A DNA stretch of 16,430 nucleotides from Spirogloea muscicola (Eukaryota; Streptophyta; Zygnematophyceae; Spirogloeales; Spirogloeaceae): positions 255,886 through 272,315 of the forward strand of contig WELB01000032.1 of the NCBI GenBank assembly GCA_009602725.1, read 5' to 3'. A model generated the notes under the pieces. The model was not told the DNA's origin. It was given only the letters and a program-made list of their open reading frames with translations, and searched no databases. Both the position numbers and the translations under genes were made by a program. How positions within the stretch are numbered: the first letter of the stretch is position 1; each line of letters begins with the position of its first letter. This document shows, piece after piece, positions 1-9,654 of this stretch.

Positions 1-78
1 CGGGCGGCCCCAGCCAGGCTCAGGGCTCCCGCGCGCCTGCCGGCCGCCGCGACCCCGCGCCTCGCGCCTCCCGCCGCG

Positions 79-183
79 ATGGCCACCCAGGCGCCAGTCG
101 CCGTCACCGACAAGAAGGGCAGCCTCGCGGATCCGACGTCCATTCCCGCTGTGCGTGCTGCCCCTCGCGAGCCACGATGCTGA
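79..183 (+). other. Possible upstream first exon or uORF of the beta-amylase gene
   Basis: An ATG at 79 opens 34 codons (starting MATQAPVAVTDKKG) and stops at 181. A GTGCGT donor-like site lies at 151 and a CAG acceptor-like site at 359-361, just upstream of the conserved amylase exon. The obvious donor gives the wrong phase for joining to that exon, so an N-terminal coding exon is not demonstrated. It could instead be a short upstream ORF in the 5' leader. The first 78 bases are GC-rich without a recognisable core promoter. Confidence 0.25.
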
Positions 184-350
184 TGCACAATGCAACCCCG
201 CGCTTCCGAGCGCTGCGGCCTGACGACGGTGCACGGTGGCCGCTTCGCCGGCTTCTGTACTCCGCGACCTTCGGGAGACGGCTGTTGCCTCTTCTGTGTC
301 GTGCCCTGGTCATGCCCTCAGCGAGGCAGTCGGGGACGTGAGCCCTCCCA

Positions 351-3128
<2,778 letters not shown>

Positions 3129-3146
3129 GAGGTCGACACCCAACTG

Positions 3147-3151
3147 TGTAA
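3147..3151 (+). terminator. TGTAA polyadenylation signal of the beta-amylase gene
   Basis: TGTAA is the usual chlorophyte poly(A) signal. It lies 19 bases after the spliced stop codon, which would make an unusually short 3' UTR. A second TGTAA at 3046-3050 would serve the intron-retaining form. Confidence 0.45.
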
Positions 3152-3313
3152 GCTGCTAGCCCCCACCTGGACTAGTACCAGATGTAGTCAGCGAGCCTTT
3201 TTATAAAAAAGTGGTCAATTTATCTCTTATCTGTCAGAGCTTGGGGAGCCTAGCTCCTTCAATAAGCCACACATGAAGGGCTTATACATCGGCCTACTGG
3301 CACCTCATCCAGG

Positions 3314-3318
3314 TTACA
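3314..3318 (-). terminator. TGTAA polyadenylation signal on the minus strand
   Basis: TGTAA on the minus strand lies ten bases past the stop codon at 3329-3331, the expected position for a chlorophyte poly(A) signal. It is the best evidence that a minus-strand transcript ends here. Confidence 0.35.
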
Positions 3319-3328
3319 ATAATTTGCC

Positions 3329-3460
3329 TTACTTTCTTGACTCTAGTGCAGGTATTGATTTAGAAAAAGAAACAACCACTTGGCCTTTGTCCACCTTAGT
3401 ACCCTGGATCTGCCGGAAGCGGTCAAACTGTGCTTGAGCAATCTTCGAGGATGATGCCAT
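3329..3460 (-). CDS. Short hypothetical ORF or terminal exon, 43 residues
   Basis: On the minus strand an ATG at 3460 opens 43 codons beginning MASSSKIAQAQFDRF and ending IPALESRK, with TAA at 3329-3331. Ten bases past the stop is TGTAA (3314-3318, minus strand), as expected for an algal mRNA 3' end. A pyrimidine-rich stretch ending in CAG sits immediately upstream of the ATG, so this could equally be the last exon of a longer minus-strand gene, possibly a splice form of the one at 3743-5363. I do not recognise the protein. It is Lys/Ser/Gln-rich, with no Cys and no hydrophobic segment. Confidence 0.35.
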   Translation of the reverse strand: MASSSKIAQAQFDRFRQIQGTKVDKGQVVVSFSKSIPALESRK

Positions 3461-3742
3461 CCTGAGCAATATGCACAGAAAAGGCGAGCCTCAAAGTGTC
3501 AATGTTCCAGTCTGTAGCACATCGTGTCAATATTCATGCACAAGTGATTCATGTGCCATATTTCCATATTTTCTGAGTAACCATAATCTCAGTGTATCAA
3601 AATGAAGCTCATTTCAGTGTGCCGCTGCAAAGTGAATATTGGGTAGCAGCTCTGCTCTGCTATATTGCCTAGGTAATCGGCAAACAAGGCACACACTTGG
3701 GCAGGGATGACATGACAGGTAGGCAGAGGGCAGAAGAGCTAA
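3461..3742. other. Non-coding stretch, possibly intron or 3' UTR of a minus-strand gene
   Basis: No ORF is supported on either strand. The sequence is A+T-richer than the exons on either side. Its left edge, read on the minus strand, is pyrimidine-rich and ends in CAG at the ORF 3329-3460, so it may be an intron. I found no repeat linked to the downstream retroelements. Confidence 0.35.
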
Positions 3743-5363
3743 TTAGATAGTCCGGCCAGTCTTAAGGGCTGTTTCGAGTTTGGCTGCCCGTTCGTACTCC
3801 ACCGAAGTGATGGGCCCTGGGGGAAAGACCGTAATCTCCAGCTCCAGGTGCGGTGTGGGCAGCTCATCAAATAAAGCTCGGACGTTGCTGCTGCACACAG
3901 ATTCTCCGTGTGCACTTTCTCGCCGTATTTGGCATGTCTGCTTGCAATTGAGCGTGCGGATGGTTAGTCTGGATAAGGTATTCAGCCGTGATGTGAGCCA
4001 ATGGCCATCTCAGCGCCACATTCATCAATGTGAACGACATCATTAGCAAACGTGTACAGTGAGTCAAGCAATGCTTGTCGAAGTGGCAGCCGAGGCATGA
4101 CGCACCTTTTGCACTCCTGCATCAAAGAAGAGCTCATCGTCTGAGAGCACACCGCAGATATGCTGGAGCATCCGCCTGCCCTCACTCTTGGAGGGCACTC
4201 GAAGCTTACGCACAAGCGTGCCCTTGGTGCTAGTCTTCCACTTGGATGTGAGGCGCATGGCCTGCCTCGCCTTCTTCGCTTCTGCGCGCCATCCCTTGCC
4301 ATTTAGCAACCAGGGGCACCATGACCTGCTGCTCAAAGTTGTTTCTAGGTCCAGCGTGAAGTAAGACATATTACAGAAAAGATAGCTGCCCCCTGAAGAA
4401 GTGCAGTGTGAGTCAGAGAAGCTAACACGGTGACTATGACCGTGTCGCAGGCTTGCTGCAACTCTTGAAGTGGTGCGGTAGCCCGTGAGGATGGCCCTTG
4501 GGCTTTCAGTGTAGATTGTACGACAGCATGAGGTGCTTTGTCACAGGGCTTGTGTTCCCAAGCGCAGCTCAAGGGCAAAGAGCAGGCTCAGGGGTACCGA
4601 GCGCTCACCTGACTCGCCACCGAGGAAGTCCTTCAGCCATTCAGGGAGGAGACCGGAAAGCGGTGTGCTGTCGTCATCTCCAGCTGGATGCCGTATTATG
4701 AGGATGCGACAAGCAGAACATCAATCACGTTCACGCGCAAAGAGAGGCCAAAGGCTGCTGCAGAGCTTCAAGCTGCAAAGCTGCCGCATTGCTTGATGTC
4801 CCTTCGCTGATGTGGTGGTCAGCAGATGCCTCTTTGTAATAGCACAACCCGAGATGCAATGCCTCAGCGCAGCTATGACGTGGTCGGCGACCTTCGGCTG
4901 CAGCTGGCAAGCCGGCCGTCCAAAGGGGTGCGCAGCAAAGGGGTGCGCAGCTGCCGAAGCCGGCGCTACGGCCTGCATTGCAGGTCTTCCCATGACCGCC
5001 GCTCCACGGGGAAAGCTCACCAGCAACAGCAGGAGCACCGGCTGAGGCGGCGGCCGGCCGCTTGCCCGTAATGCCGACGCGCAGCAGCACGTAGTACGCG
5101 CACATGCGAACGGCCCACTCGACCGTCGGCGTCACGATGGCCGCCCGCGCAAGGCCGGCTGCCAGTGGCTGGCCGGCCTGCTTGTGGCCTGCCGGCACGG
5201 TGTAGGGGGGAGCGGCGGCCCCGCACGGCGCACCGAGCAGGCTTCGGCGGCCTCGGCCGGCCATGGATGCCCTCGAGGAGCCCAGGTTTGGGCAGCCAGG
5301 CCGCCGGGGGGCTGCGGGCATGGCCCGCAGCAGCGGCAGCCCATGCAGCGCGGCGGCCAGCAT
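3743..5363 (-). CDS. Hypothetical spliced gene, five-exon model, possible organelle-targeted protein
   Basis: I do not recognise this protein. A minus-strand model that keeps frame is 5363-5021, 4950-4735, 4683-4609, 4392-4106 and 3937-3743, giving 371 residues. The first three introns are all phase 1 and start GTGAGC, GTGAAC and GTGAGC; the fourth starts GTGCGT and is phase 0. Exon 1 begins MLAAALHGLPLLRAMPAAPRRP, rich in Ala and Arg and low in acid, like an algal transit peptide. It then has a hydrophobic stretch around TPTVEWAVRMCAYYVLLRVGI that could be one membrane span. Exon 3 carries LLPEWLKDFLGG. Exon 4 is Lys/Arg-rich and ends with an acidic LSDDELFFDAG patch. Exon 5 has LFDELPTPHLELEITVFPPG and ends ALKTGRTI. 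Some alternative frames in 4010-4130 and 4260-4340 also look protein-like, so exon limits are uncertain and the gene could be partly decayed. Confidence 0.38.
4921..4950. repeat. Perfect 15-bp tandem duplication
   Basis: The 15-base unit CAAAGGGGTGCGCAG occurs twice in a row. It sits at the start of the second predicted exon of the minus-strand gene, where it would add an in-frame repeat (HPFAAHPF). Confidence 0.9.
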
Positions 5364-5483
5364 CGTGCTGGATGCCCGGCGGCGAGAGAGCGGGCCGCGA
5401 GCATGCCTCGGGCTCCGGCGCCGCCGTCCGGCCCCTCCGCGGCGGCAATGTGCGGAGCGCGCGCCGCCGCGGCCGCCGCCCTC

Positions 5484-5929
5484 CTTCAGCAGCTTGCCCG
5501 CCAGGCCATTGACCGGCGGCCGGGTCTGCCAGGGGCGATGCCCGGCTTCAACGCTGCCGGTTCGCTCGCACAAGTCTTCCGCATGCGCCTGGCCGTATCG
5601 CTTCAACGCTCCCTTGCCCACAAAGAAAGCAAGCGCGGCCAGATTAACTGGTGGCTGGGCTCCCTTGCCCACGCCGTTCACACGCGAGCAGGCCGTGCTA
5701 TGCTCGCGGCCTCTGGGTCTCGGCGGAGTGCCTCTTTCCCTGCAGCACGCTACTCAGACCTGATGTTGCTCACTCGTGGGTACTGAGCTTCCCTCTGCAT
5801 CGTCTCTGTGTTCTGCAGTGTTTTGTGGTGTAGTCCTTTTTCCGGCTCCTCTTTCTTTGGCTTTGGACATTGTCCATTCTTTTTTGGGCTGGCTTTGCCA
5901 GCCCCTCTTCTCTATGGGCGCGCACTTCT
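5484..5929 (+). mobile_element. Family I retroelement 3' end, copy A (5'-truncated, interrupted)
   Basis: The copy covers the last part of the element ORF (RLARQAIDRRPG ... FRMRLAVSLQRSL ... SDLMLLTRGY, stop at 5784-5786) and a 3' UTR of about 145 bases. The UTR has an imperfect GGACATTGTCC dyad, a GGGCTGGCTTTGCCAGCCC hairpin (5886-5904) and the end GGGCGCGCACTTCT. The protein matches the last 90 or so residues of the other family I copies. A family IV scrap at 5622-5658 breaks the ORF. No upstream reverse transcriptase is present, so this is a truncated remnant. Family assignment rests on comparison within this window. Confidence 0.8.
5608..5672 (-). mobile_element. 37-bp family IV insertion flanked by a 14-bp target-site duplication
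   Basis: Copy A is interrupted at 5622-5658 by the extreme 3' end of a family IV element in minus orientation (reading GCAAGCGCGGCCAGATTAAC). The insert is flanked by perfect copies of GCTCCCTTGCCCAC at 5608-5621 and 5659-5672. The uninterrupted site, with one copy of that 14-mer, is visible in the copies at 8096, 8968 and 10563. A long duplication with an extremely 5'-truncated insert is typical of target-primed reverse transcription. Confidence 0.85.
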
Positions 5930-5952
5930 CAAGGAACGGAAATACTCGGATC

Positions 5953-6311
5953 AGAAGTGCGCGCCCATAGAGAAGAGGGGCTGGCAAAGCTAGCCCAAAA
6001 TAGAATGGACAATGTCCAATGCCAAAGAAAGAGGAGCCGGAAAAAGGACTACACCACAAAACACTGCAGAACACAGAGACGATGCAGAGGGAAGCTCAGT
6101 ACCCACGAGTGAGCAACATCAGGTCTGAGTAGCGTGCTGCAGGGAAAGAGGCACTCCGCCGAGACCCAGAGGCGGCGGCCATAGCACGGCCTGCTCGCGT
6201 GTGAACGGCGTGGGCAAGGGAGCGCTGAAGCGATACGGCCAGGCGCATGCGGAAGACTCGTGCGAGCGAACCGGCGGCGTTGAAGCCGGGCATCGCCCCT
6301 GGCAGACCCGG
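5953..6311 (-). mobile_element. Family I retroelement 3' end, copy B
   Basis: Minus-strand copy of the same 3' end as copy A, without the family IV insertion. From 5953 it reads the terminal GGGCGCGC end, the hairpin, the UTR, the SDLMLLTRGY stop (about 6096) and the coding region up to the GLPGAMPGFNAAGSLARVFRMRLAV motif. It is truncated at 6311, after which the sequence is unrelated to family I. The hairpin has one change in its stem (GCTAGCCC). Confidence 0.8.
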
Positions 6312-6363
6312 TTCCGTGGCGCCTGCCGCTTGGCGGACTGCGTAGCCCGCCTCCTCCGACGAA

Positions 6364-6419
6364 GCCCCTGCTAAGCAGTCGCAGGTCAGAGAAACTGGGT
6401 TCCTGGAAGCGGGTCCCCT
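6364..6419 (-). mobile_element. Family III C-terminus scrap
   Basis: This 56-base minus-strand piece matches 9995-10055 in reverse complement, the part of family III encoding the end of the ORF (GTRF.EPSLSDLRLLSRGY). It lacks its own 3' tail. It lies between the end of copy B and the start of the family II piece at 6421. Confidence 0.6.
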
Positions 6420-6420
6420 A

Positions 6421-6700
6421 TGGTTTGACCCGTGGTTACTGAGCGGGGTCAATCTGCTGTAGGTTATGTAGGTCTTTAGATGTGCTTGCCGTTGTACTCG
6501 GCCATTTGGCCTTTCTTCATTTCAAATACACGAACCTTGCTTCCTTCATGTCGAGCAGCCGCGTTCTCTGCGCTCTTAGCCTCTTCAGGCCCCGCAGTCG
6601 CTGCTTAGCTCGTAGTTTGGCCCCTTCGAACCTTGTCAATTCTTTTCGGGCTGGCTTCTCACAGCCCTTGCCCCCATTGGGAGAGCCATTTCTTCTGCGC
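6421..6700 (+). mobile_element. Family II-like retroelement 3' end, almost only 3' UTR
   Basis: The left edge reads as the end of an element ORF (YGLTRGY, stop at 6439-6441). The rest is a UTR whose last 115 bases match the family II copies at 7740-7880 and 9790-9915: GCCTCTTCAGGCCC, TTGGCCCCTTCGAACCTTG, then the hairpin GGGCTGGCTTCTCACAGCCC and CCCCCATTGGGAGAGCCA. The first 130 bases after the stop do not match other copies well. Sequence from 6701 to 6775 is GC-rich and unassigned. Confidence 0.65.
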
Positions 6701-6775
6701 TGGCCACCGAGCTGGACGACAAGCAACCTGCCAGGCGCCACGCCAGCACCGCGGGGCGGCGGCGGCCCGCTAAAC

Positions 6776-7232
6776 CTTTCTTCTTCCCTGGCCAGAAGAA
6801 AGTGCTCGCCCATAGAGAAGAGGGGCTGGCAAAGCCAGCCCGAAAAGAATGGACAATGTCCCAAAGCCAAAGAAAGAAAGAAAGTGCTCGCCCGTAGAGA
6901 AGAGGGGCTGGCAAAGCCAGCCCGAAAAGAATGGACAATGTCCAAAGCCAAAAGAAGAGAAGTGCCGAAAAAAGGACTATACCTCAAAATACTACAAAAC
7001 GCAAGACGATGCAAAGGGAAGCTTAGTACCCGCGAGTGAGCAACATCAGGTCGGAGTAGCTCGCTGCAGGGAAAGAGGCACTTCGCTGAGACCCAGAGGC
7101 GGCAGCCATAGCACAGCCTGCTCGCGTGTGGACGGCGTAGGCAAGGGAGCGTTGAAACGATATCATGAAACTTTCTTCTTCTTCCCTGGCCAGAAGAAAG
7201 TGCTCGCCCATAGAGGAGAAGGGTTGGAAAAG
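6776..7232 (-). mobile_element. Stack of truncated family I 3' ends (copies C, D, E)
   Basis: Three minus-strand family I tails follow one another. Copy C (6794-6876) is only the last 83 bases. Copy D (6877-7162) contains the tail, the SDLMLLTRGY stop and about 45 codons. Copy E (7192-7232) is only about 41 bases of the tip, damaged in the hairpin. C and D abut at an AAAG-rich junction. C and E are each preceded by the same imperfect palindrome (6776-6802 and 7171-7200): CTTTCTTC, a short spacer with CCCTGGCCA, then GAAGAAAG. Confidence 0.75.
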
Positions 7233-7233
7233 C

Positions 7234-7418
7234 AGAAGAAAGTGCTCGCCCATAGAGAAGAGGGGCTGGAAAAGCCAGCCCAAAAAGAATGGACAATGTT
7301 CAAAGCCAAAGAAAGAGGCGCCGAAACAGGACTACACCTCAGAACACTACAAAACAAAACACAAGACGATGCAGAGGAAGGCTCAGTACCGCGAGTGAGC
7401 AACATCAGGTCGGAGTAG
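7234..7418 (-). mobile_element. Family I retroelement 3' end, copy F
   Basis: Minus-strand copy with the terminal end, hairpin (GGGCTGGCTTTTCCAGCCCC in element orientation), UTR and only the last few codons before the stop. A short AAC-rich expansion lies near 7352-7362 and a one-base deletion shifts the final codons. It directly abuts copy E and ends at the unrelated sequence that starts at 7419. Confidence 0.75.
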
Positions 7419-7679
7419 CCCTGGAGCGGGCGGTGGTGAAGTGGAGATCGGCCAGCTGCCTTTCCAGGTTGCCCTCCGCTCTGCCCGCAACGGGCTCCTG
7501 GCGGTCCACCCCAACATGTCGGAGCAGATCGTCCCTTTCACCCACCTCGCCCACACCCCTGACCTGCGTGCCCAGGCACGCTTCACGGCGCTGGTTGAGA
7601 AAGCGGCCTCTGGCCAGGTGGTGGAGCTTCTCCCTCTGTCTGACCTTCGTGGGTGCGGACTGCTCCTCTCAAGGGGATA
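7419..7679 (+). CDS. Unassigned ORF fragment trapped between retroelement copies
   Basis: One frame is open for 86 codons from the edge of copy F to a TAG at 7677-7679 and has coding-like composition (GEVEIGQLPFQVALRSARNG ... FTALVEKAASGQVVELLPLS). I do not recognise it and find no second copy in the window. Its last bases overlap the start of the family II C-terminus, where reading moves to another frame (QGDSFPAASLSDLRLL). It may be an upstream part of a family II ORF, otherwise missing here, or a piece of a host gene. No start codon or splice site fixes its left end. Confidence 0.3.
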
Positions 7680-7890
7680 GTTTTCCGGCAGCTAGTCTGT
7701 CGGATTTGAGGCTCCTCACTAGTAACTACTGAGTGGTCCATCCTCACCCGTTTTGCCATAGCCTCTTCAGGCCCTTAGTAGCTGCTTAGCTTGTAGTTTG
7801 GCCCCTTCGAACCTTGTCAATTCTTTTCGGGCTGGCTTCTCACAGCCCTTGCCCCCATTGGGAGAGCCACTTCTCCTCTCTCTCTCTCAG
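7670..7890 (+). mobile_element. Family II retroelement 3' end
   Basis: The coding tail reads FPAASLSDLRLLTSNY and stops at 7730-7732. The UTR carries TTGGCCCCTTCGAACCTTG, the hairpin GGGCTGGCTTCTCACAGCCC (about 7829-7848) and CCCCCATTGGGAGAGCCACTTCT, followed by a CT repeat to 7890. It matches the plus copy at 9655 and the minus copy at 14340. The peptide aligns with the family I end (FPAASYSDLMLLTRGY). Confidence 0.75.
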
Positions 7891-7996
7891 GGGCGGCGGG
7901 TTGGTCCTTCCCCTGGCCCCTTCTCGTCGTTGTTCATTCTGGGCTGGCTTTATCTAGCCCCTATCCTCAATGGGCGAGCCCTTCATCCTCTCAGGG
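7891..7996 (+). mobile_element. Family III tail only
   Basis: This piece begins in GGTCCTTCCCCTGGCCCCTTC and contains TTGTTCATTC, the hairpin GGGCTGGCTTTATCTAGCCC and CTCAATGGGCGAGCCC. It is the reverse complement of 8735-8815, which is joined to a family III coding end. It directly follows the family II tail. The next 100 bases (7997-8095) hold GC-rich sequence I cannot assign. Confidence 0.65.
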
Positions 7997-8095
7997 GCGG
8001 CGGCGTGGTTATCAGCGCTCCCTCTCCACGCAGCGCTCACAATGCCCAATGAGCTCTTCAGGACGGCGGTCCACCGGCTCTTGGGCCTCCTCCCT

Positions 8096-8430
8096 CCCCG
8101 GCTTCGACGCCGCCGATTCGCTCGCACAAGTCTTCCGCATGCGCCTGGCCGTATCGCTTCAACGCTCCCTTGCCCACGCCGTCCACACGCGAGCAGGCCG
8201 TGCTATGGCCGCCACCTCTGGGTCTCGGCGGAGTGCCTCTTTCCTGCAGCGAGCTACTCAGACCTGATGTTGCTCACTCGTGGGGACTGAGCTTCCCTCT
8301 GCATCGTCTCTGTGTTCTGCAGTGTTTTGTAGTGTAGTCCTTTTTCCGGCTCCTCTTTCTTTGGCTTTGGACATTGTCCATTCTTTTTTGGGCTGGTTTC
8401 AGCCCCTCTTCTCTATGGGCGCGCACTTCC
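8096..8430 (+). mobile_element. Family I retroelement 3' end, copy H
   Basis: Plus-strand copy from the GFDAADSLAQVFRMRLAVSL motif through SDLMLLTRG (with TRGD instead of TRGY), the stop at 8288-8290, the UTR and the terminal GGGCGCGCACTTCC. The hairpin has lost bases on both sides of the loop and reads GGGCTGGTTTCAGCCC, which still pairs. A one-base deletion near 8253 shifts the frame before the final peptide. Confidence 0.8.
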
Positions 8431-8431
8431 C

Positions 8432-8752
8432 TCCCCGCCTCGTGGGCGTCACTCAGTGCGGTGCCCGTCACGCTGACCCTGCGGAGCTGGCTGCGCATAT
8501 GCTCCGTTGCGCGCACGGGGGCGAGCGGACCGCTTCCCACGATCTGCTGCGAGATGGATCTGCTGCAGGGGGGTGTTCACGGAGGCTGGCTTCAAGGTGG
8601 CTGTGGAGAACTCCTTAATAATGCCCATCCAGCTGGTGGGCGCGGGCGGCCAGCCCCATACACAACTCGCCGACCTGGTCGCCATCCCGCCCGGCGGCGG
8701 TCCCCACATCATCGCCGATGTGGTGACAACGGGAGAAGGGCTCGCCCATTGA
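8432..8752 (+). pseudogene. Retroelement ORF fragment: zinc knuckle plus nuclease-like strand
   Basis: One frame (from about 8449) reads CGARHADPAELAAHMLRC followed by HGGERTASHDLLRD, a Cys/His zinc-knuckle-like motif followed by a His-Asp motif. After a frameshift near 8555-8570 another frame reads GVFTEAGFKVAVENSLIMP, then QPHTQLADLVAIPPG and PHIIADVVTT. The order (Cys/His finger, R/SHD, a D-containing strand, a second D-V strand) resembles the C-terminal zinc finger and restriction-like endonuclease of some non-LTR retrotransposons; that assignment is from memory of the family. It precedes, in domain order, the KERKYADHP segment found at 9030 and 10610. It is cut off by the minus-strand family III copy beginning near 8735. 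Confidence 0.55.
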
Positions 8753-8960
8753 GGATATGGGCTGGAAAAAGCCAGCCCAGAAAAGAATGAACAAAGGACG
8801 AGAAGGGGCCAGGGGAAGTACGAAGAACAACAAGCACTAAAGAGAAACTAAGCAGCTACGAAGCATTCAGTAACCCCTGCTAAGCCTCAGGTCAGAGAGA
8901 CCTGGGTTCCTGGAAGCGGGTCCCCTTGCCAGAGCCAGAGGCAGCAGCGAGGGCTGACTG
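8735..8960 (-). mobile_element. Family III retroelement 3' end
   Basis: Minus-strand copy. Read in element orientation it encodes ALAAASGSGKGTRFQEPG-type sequence ending LSDLRL.SRGY, then a UTR rich in TTCTTCGTACTTCCCCTGG, the hairpin GGCTGGCTTTTTCCAGCC, and the end CTCAATGGGCGAGCCC. It links the family III coding end with the tail seen alone at 7891. It mirrors the plus copy at 9940-10150. Confidence 0.7.
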
Positions 8961-9520
8961 CATCGACTCCGCCAATCCCACCAGATCGGCGTCGTTTGCA
9001 GGGCACGCGGTCGGCCTGGCGGCCCGGGGCAAGGAGCGAAAATATGCTGATCACCCGGTTGGTGATGAATTCGCGGCCCTGGCGATGAATGTACACGGTG
9101 GCTTTCGGCAGCAGCTGGCTCGATCTCTTTCAGCGGCTTGCCCGCCAGGCCATTGACCGGCGGCCGGGTCTGCCAGGGGCGATGCCCGGCTTCAACGCCG
9201 CCGGGTCGCTCGCCCAGGTCTTCCGCATGCGCCTGGCTGTATCGTTTCAACGCTCCCTTGCCCACGCCGTCCACACGCGAGCAGCCGTGCTATGGCCGCC
9301 GCCTCTGGGTCTCGGCGGAGTGCCTCTTTCCCTGCAGCGAGCTACTCAGACCTGATGTTGCTCACTCGTGGGTACTGAGCTTCCCTCTGCATCGTCTACT
9401 TGATTTGTAGTGTTTTGTGGTCTTGTCCTATTACGGGCTCCTCTTTCTTTGGCTTTGGACATTGTCCACTCTTTTAGGGCTGGCTTTGCCAGCCCCTCTT
9501 CTTTATGGGCGAGCACTTCT
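8961..9520 (+). mobile_element. Family I retroelement 3' end, copy J (long)
   Basis: The copy begins with SASFAGHAVGLAARG, then KERKYADHPVGDEFAALAM.VHGGF (9030-9105), the RLARQAIDRRPG block, SLAQVFRMRLAVSFQRSL and the SDLMLLTRGY stop at 9376-9378. The UTR and hairpin follow, ending GGGCGAGCACTTCT at 9520. Frameshifts near 9110 and 9285 break the ORF. The KERKYADHP block supplies a Lys-rich motif after the Asp strands at 8640-8730, as in PD-(D/E)XK-like nucleases (inference). Confidence 0.75.
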
Positions 9521-9521
9521 T

Positions 9522-9640
9522 CGAGTAGCTCGCTGCAGGGAAAGAGGCACTCCGCCGAGACCCAGAGGCGGCAGCCATAGCACGGCCTGCTCGCGTGTGG
9601 ACGGCGTAGGCAAGGGAGCCAGAGGCAGCAGCGAGGGCTC
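9522..9640 (-). mobile_element. Family I coding scrap without tail (copy L) joined to a family III scrap
   Basis: 9522-9618 is the reverse complement of the family I region encoding AHAVHTRAGRAMAAASGSRRSASFPAA. It therefore faces copy J and makes another inverted pair. The next 20 or so bases (CCAGAGGCAGCAGCGAGGGC) match family III in minus orientation. Because the scrap lacks a 3' tail, it probably arose by rearrangement and not by a simple truncated insertion. Confidence 0.6.
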
Positions 9641-9654
9641 TTTTGTGCGATCCA

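Larger units (their letters stand above)
3129..3328. other. Spacer between convergent transcripts
   Basis: This stretch is richer in A+T than the flanking exons and has stops in every frame I checked. Apart from the TGTAA motifs near each end (3147 plus, 3314 minus) I see no repeat, RNA gene or coding signal. Confidence 0.5.
5519..6311. repeat. Giant inverted repeat formed by two family I 3' ends
   Basis: The left arm (5519-5929, plus copy) and right arm (5953-6311, minus copy) are near-identical in reverse complement, from the coding region through the stop and the whole 3' UTR to the terminal hairpin. The left arm is longer because a 51-base insertion lies at 5622-5672. A spacer of 23 bases separates the arms. 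Divergence is by scattered point changes and small indels. Confidence 0.9.

Noticed and set aside
4010-4130. Alternative minus-strand frame reading LRQALLDSLYTFANDVVHIDE
   Set aside because: It looks protein-like but could not be joined in phase to the flanking exons with GT-AG sites, so it was left out of the gene model.
4731-5681. A single 316-codon minus-strand ORF across the repeat and the GC-rich block
   Set aside because: Its left half in coordinates matches the frame-shifted exon model, and its first 70 or so codons are antisense of retroelement copy A. Length is explained by high GC content.
5165-5786. Long overlapping plus-strand ORFs in the GC-rich stretch
   Set aside because: Several frames are open on both strands at once, with Arg/Ala/Pro-rich translations and no motifs. 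Only the C-terminal part belongs to the family I ORF.
5754-7418. Recurrent peptides of the type FGLALPAPLLYGRAL in many frames, looking like a repeated hydrophobic protein
   Set aside because: They are translations of the non-coding terminal hairpin and UTR of the elements, past the stop codons.
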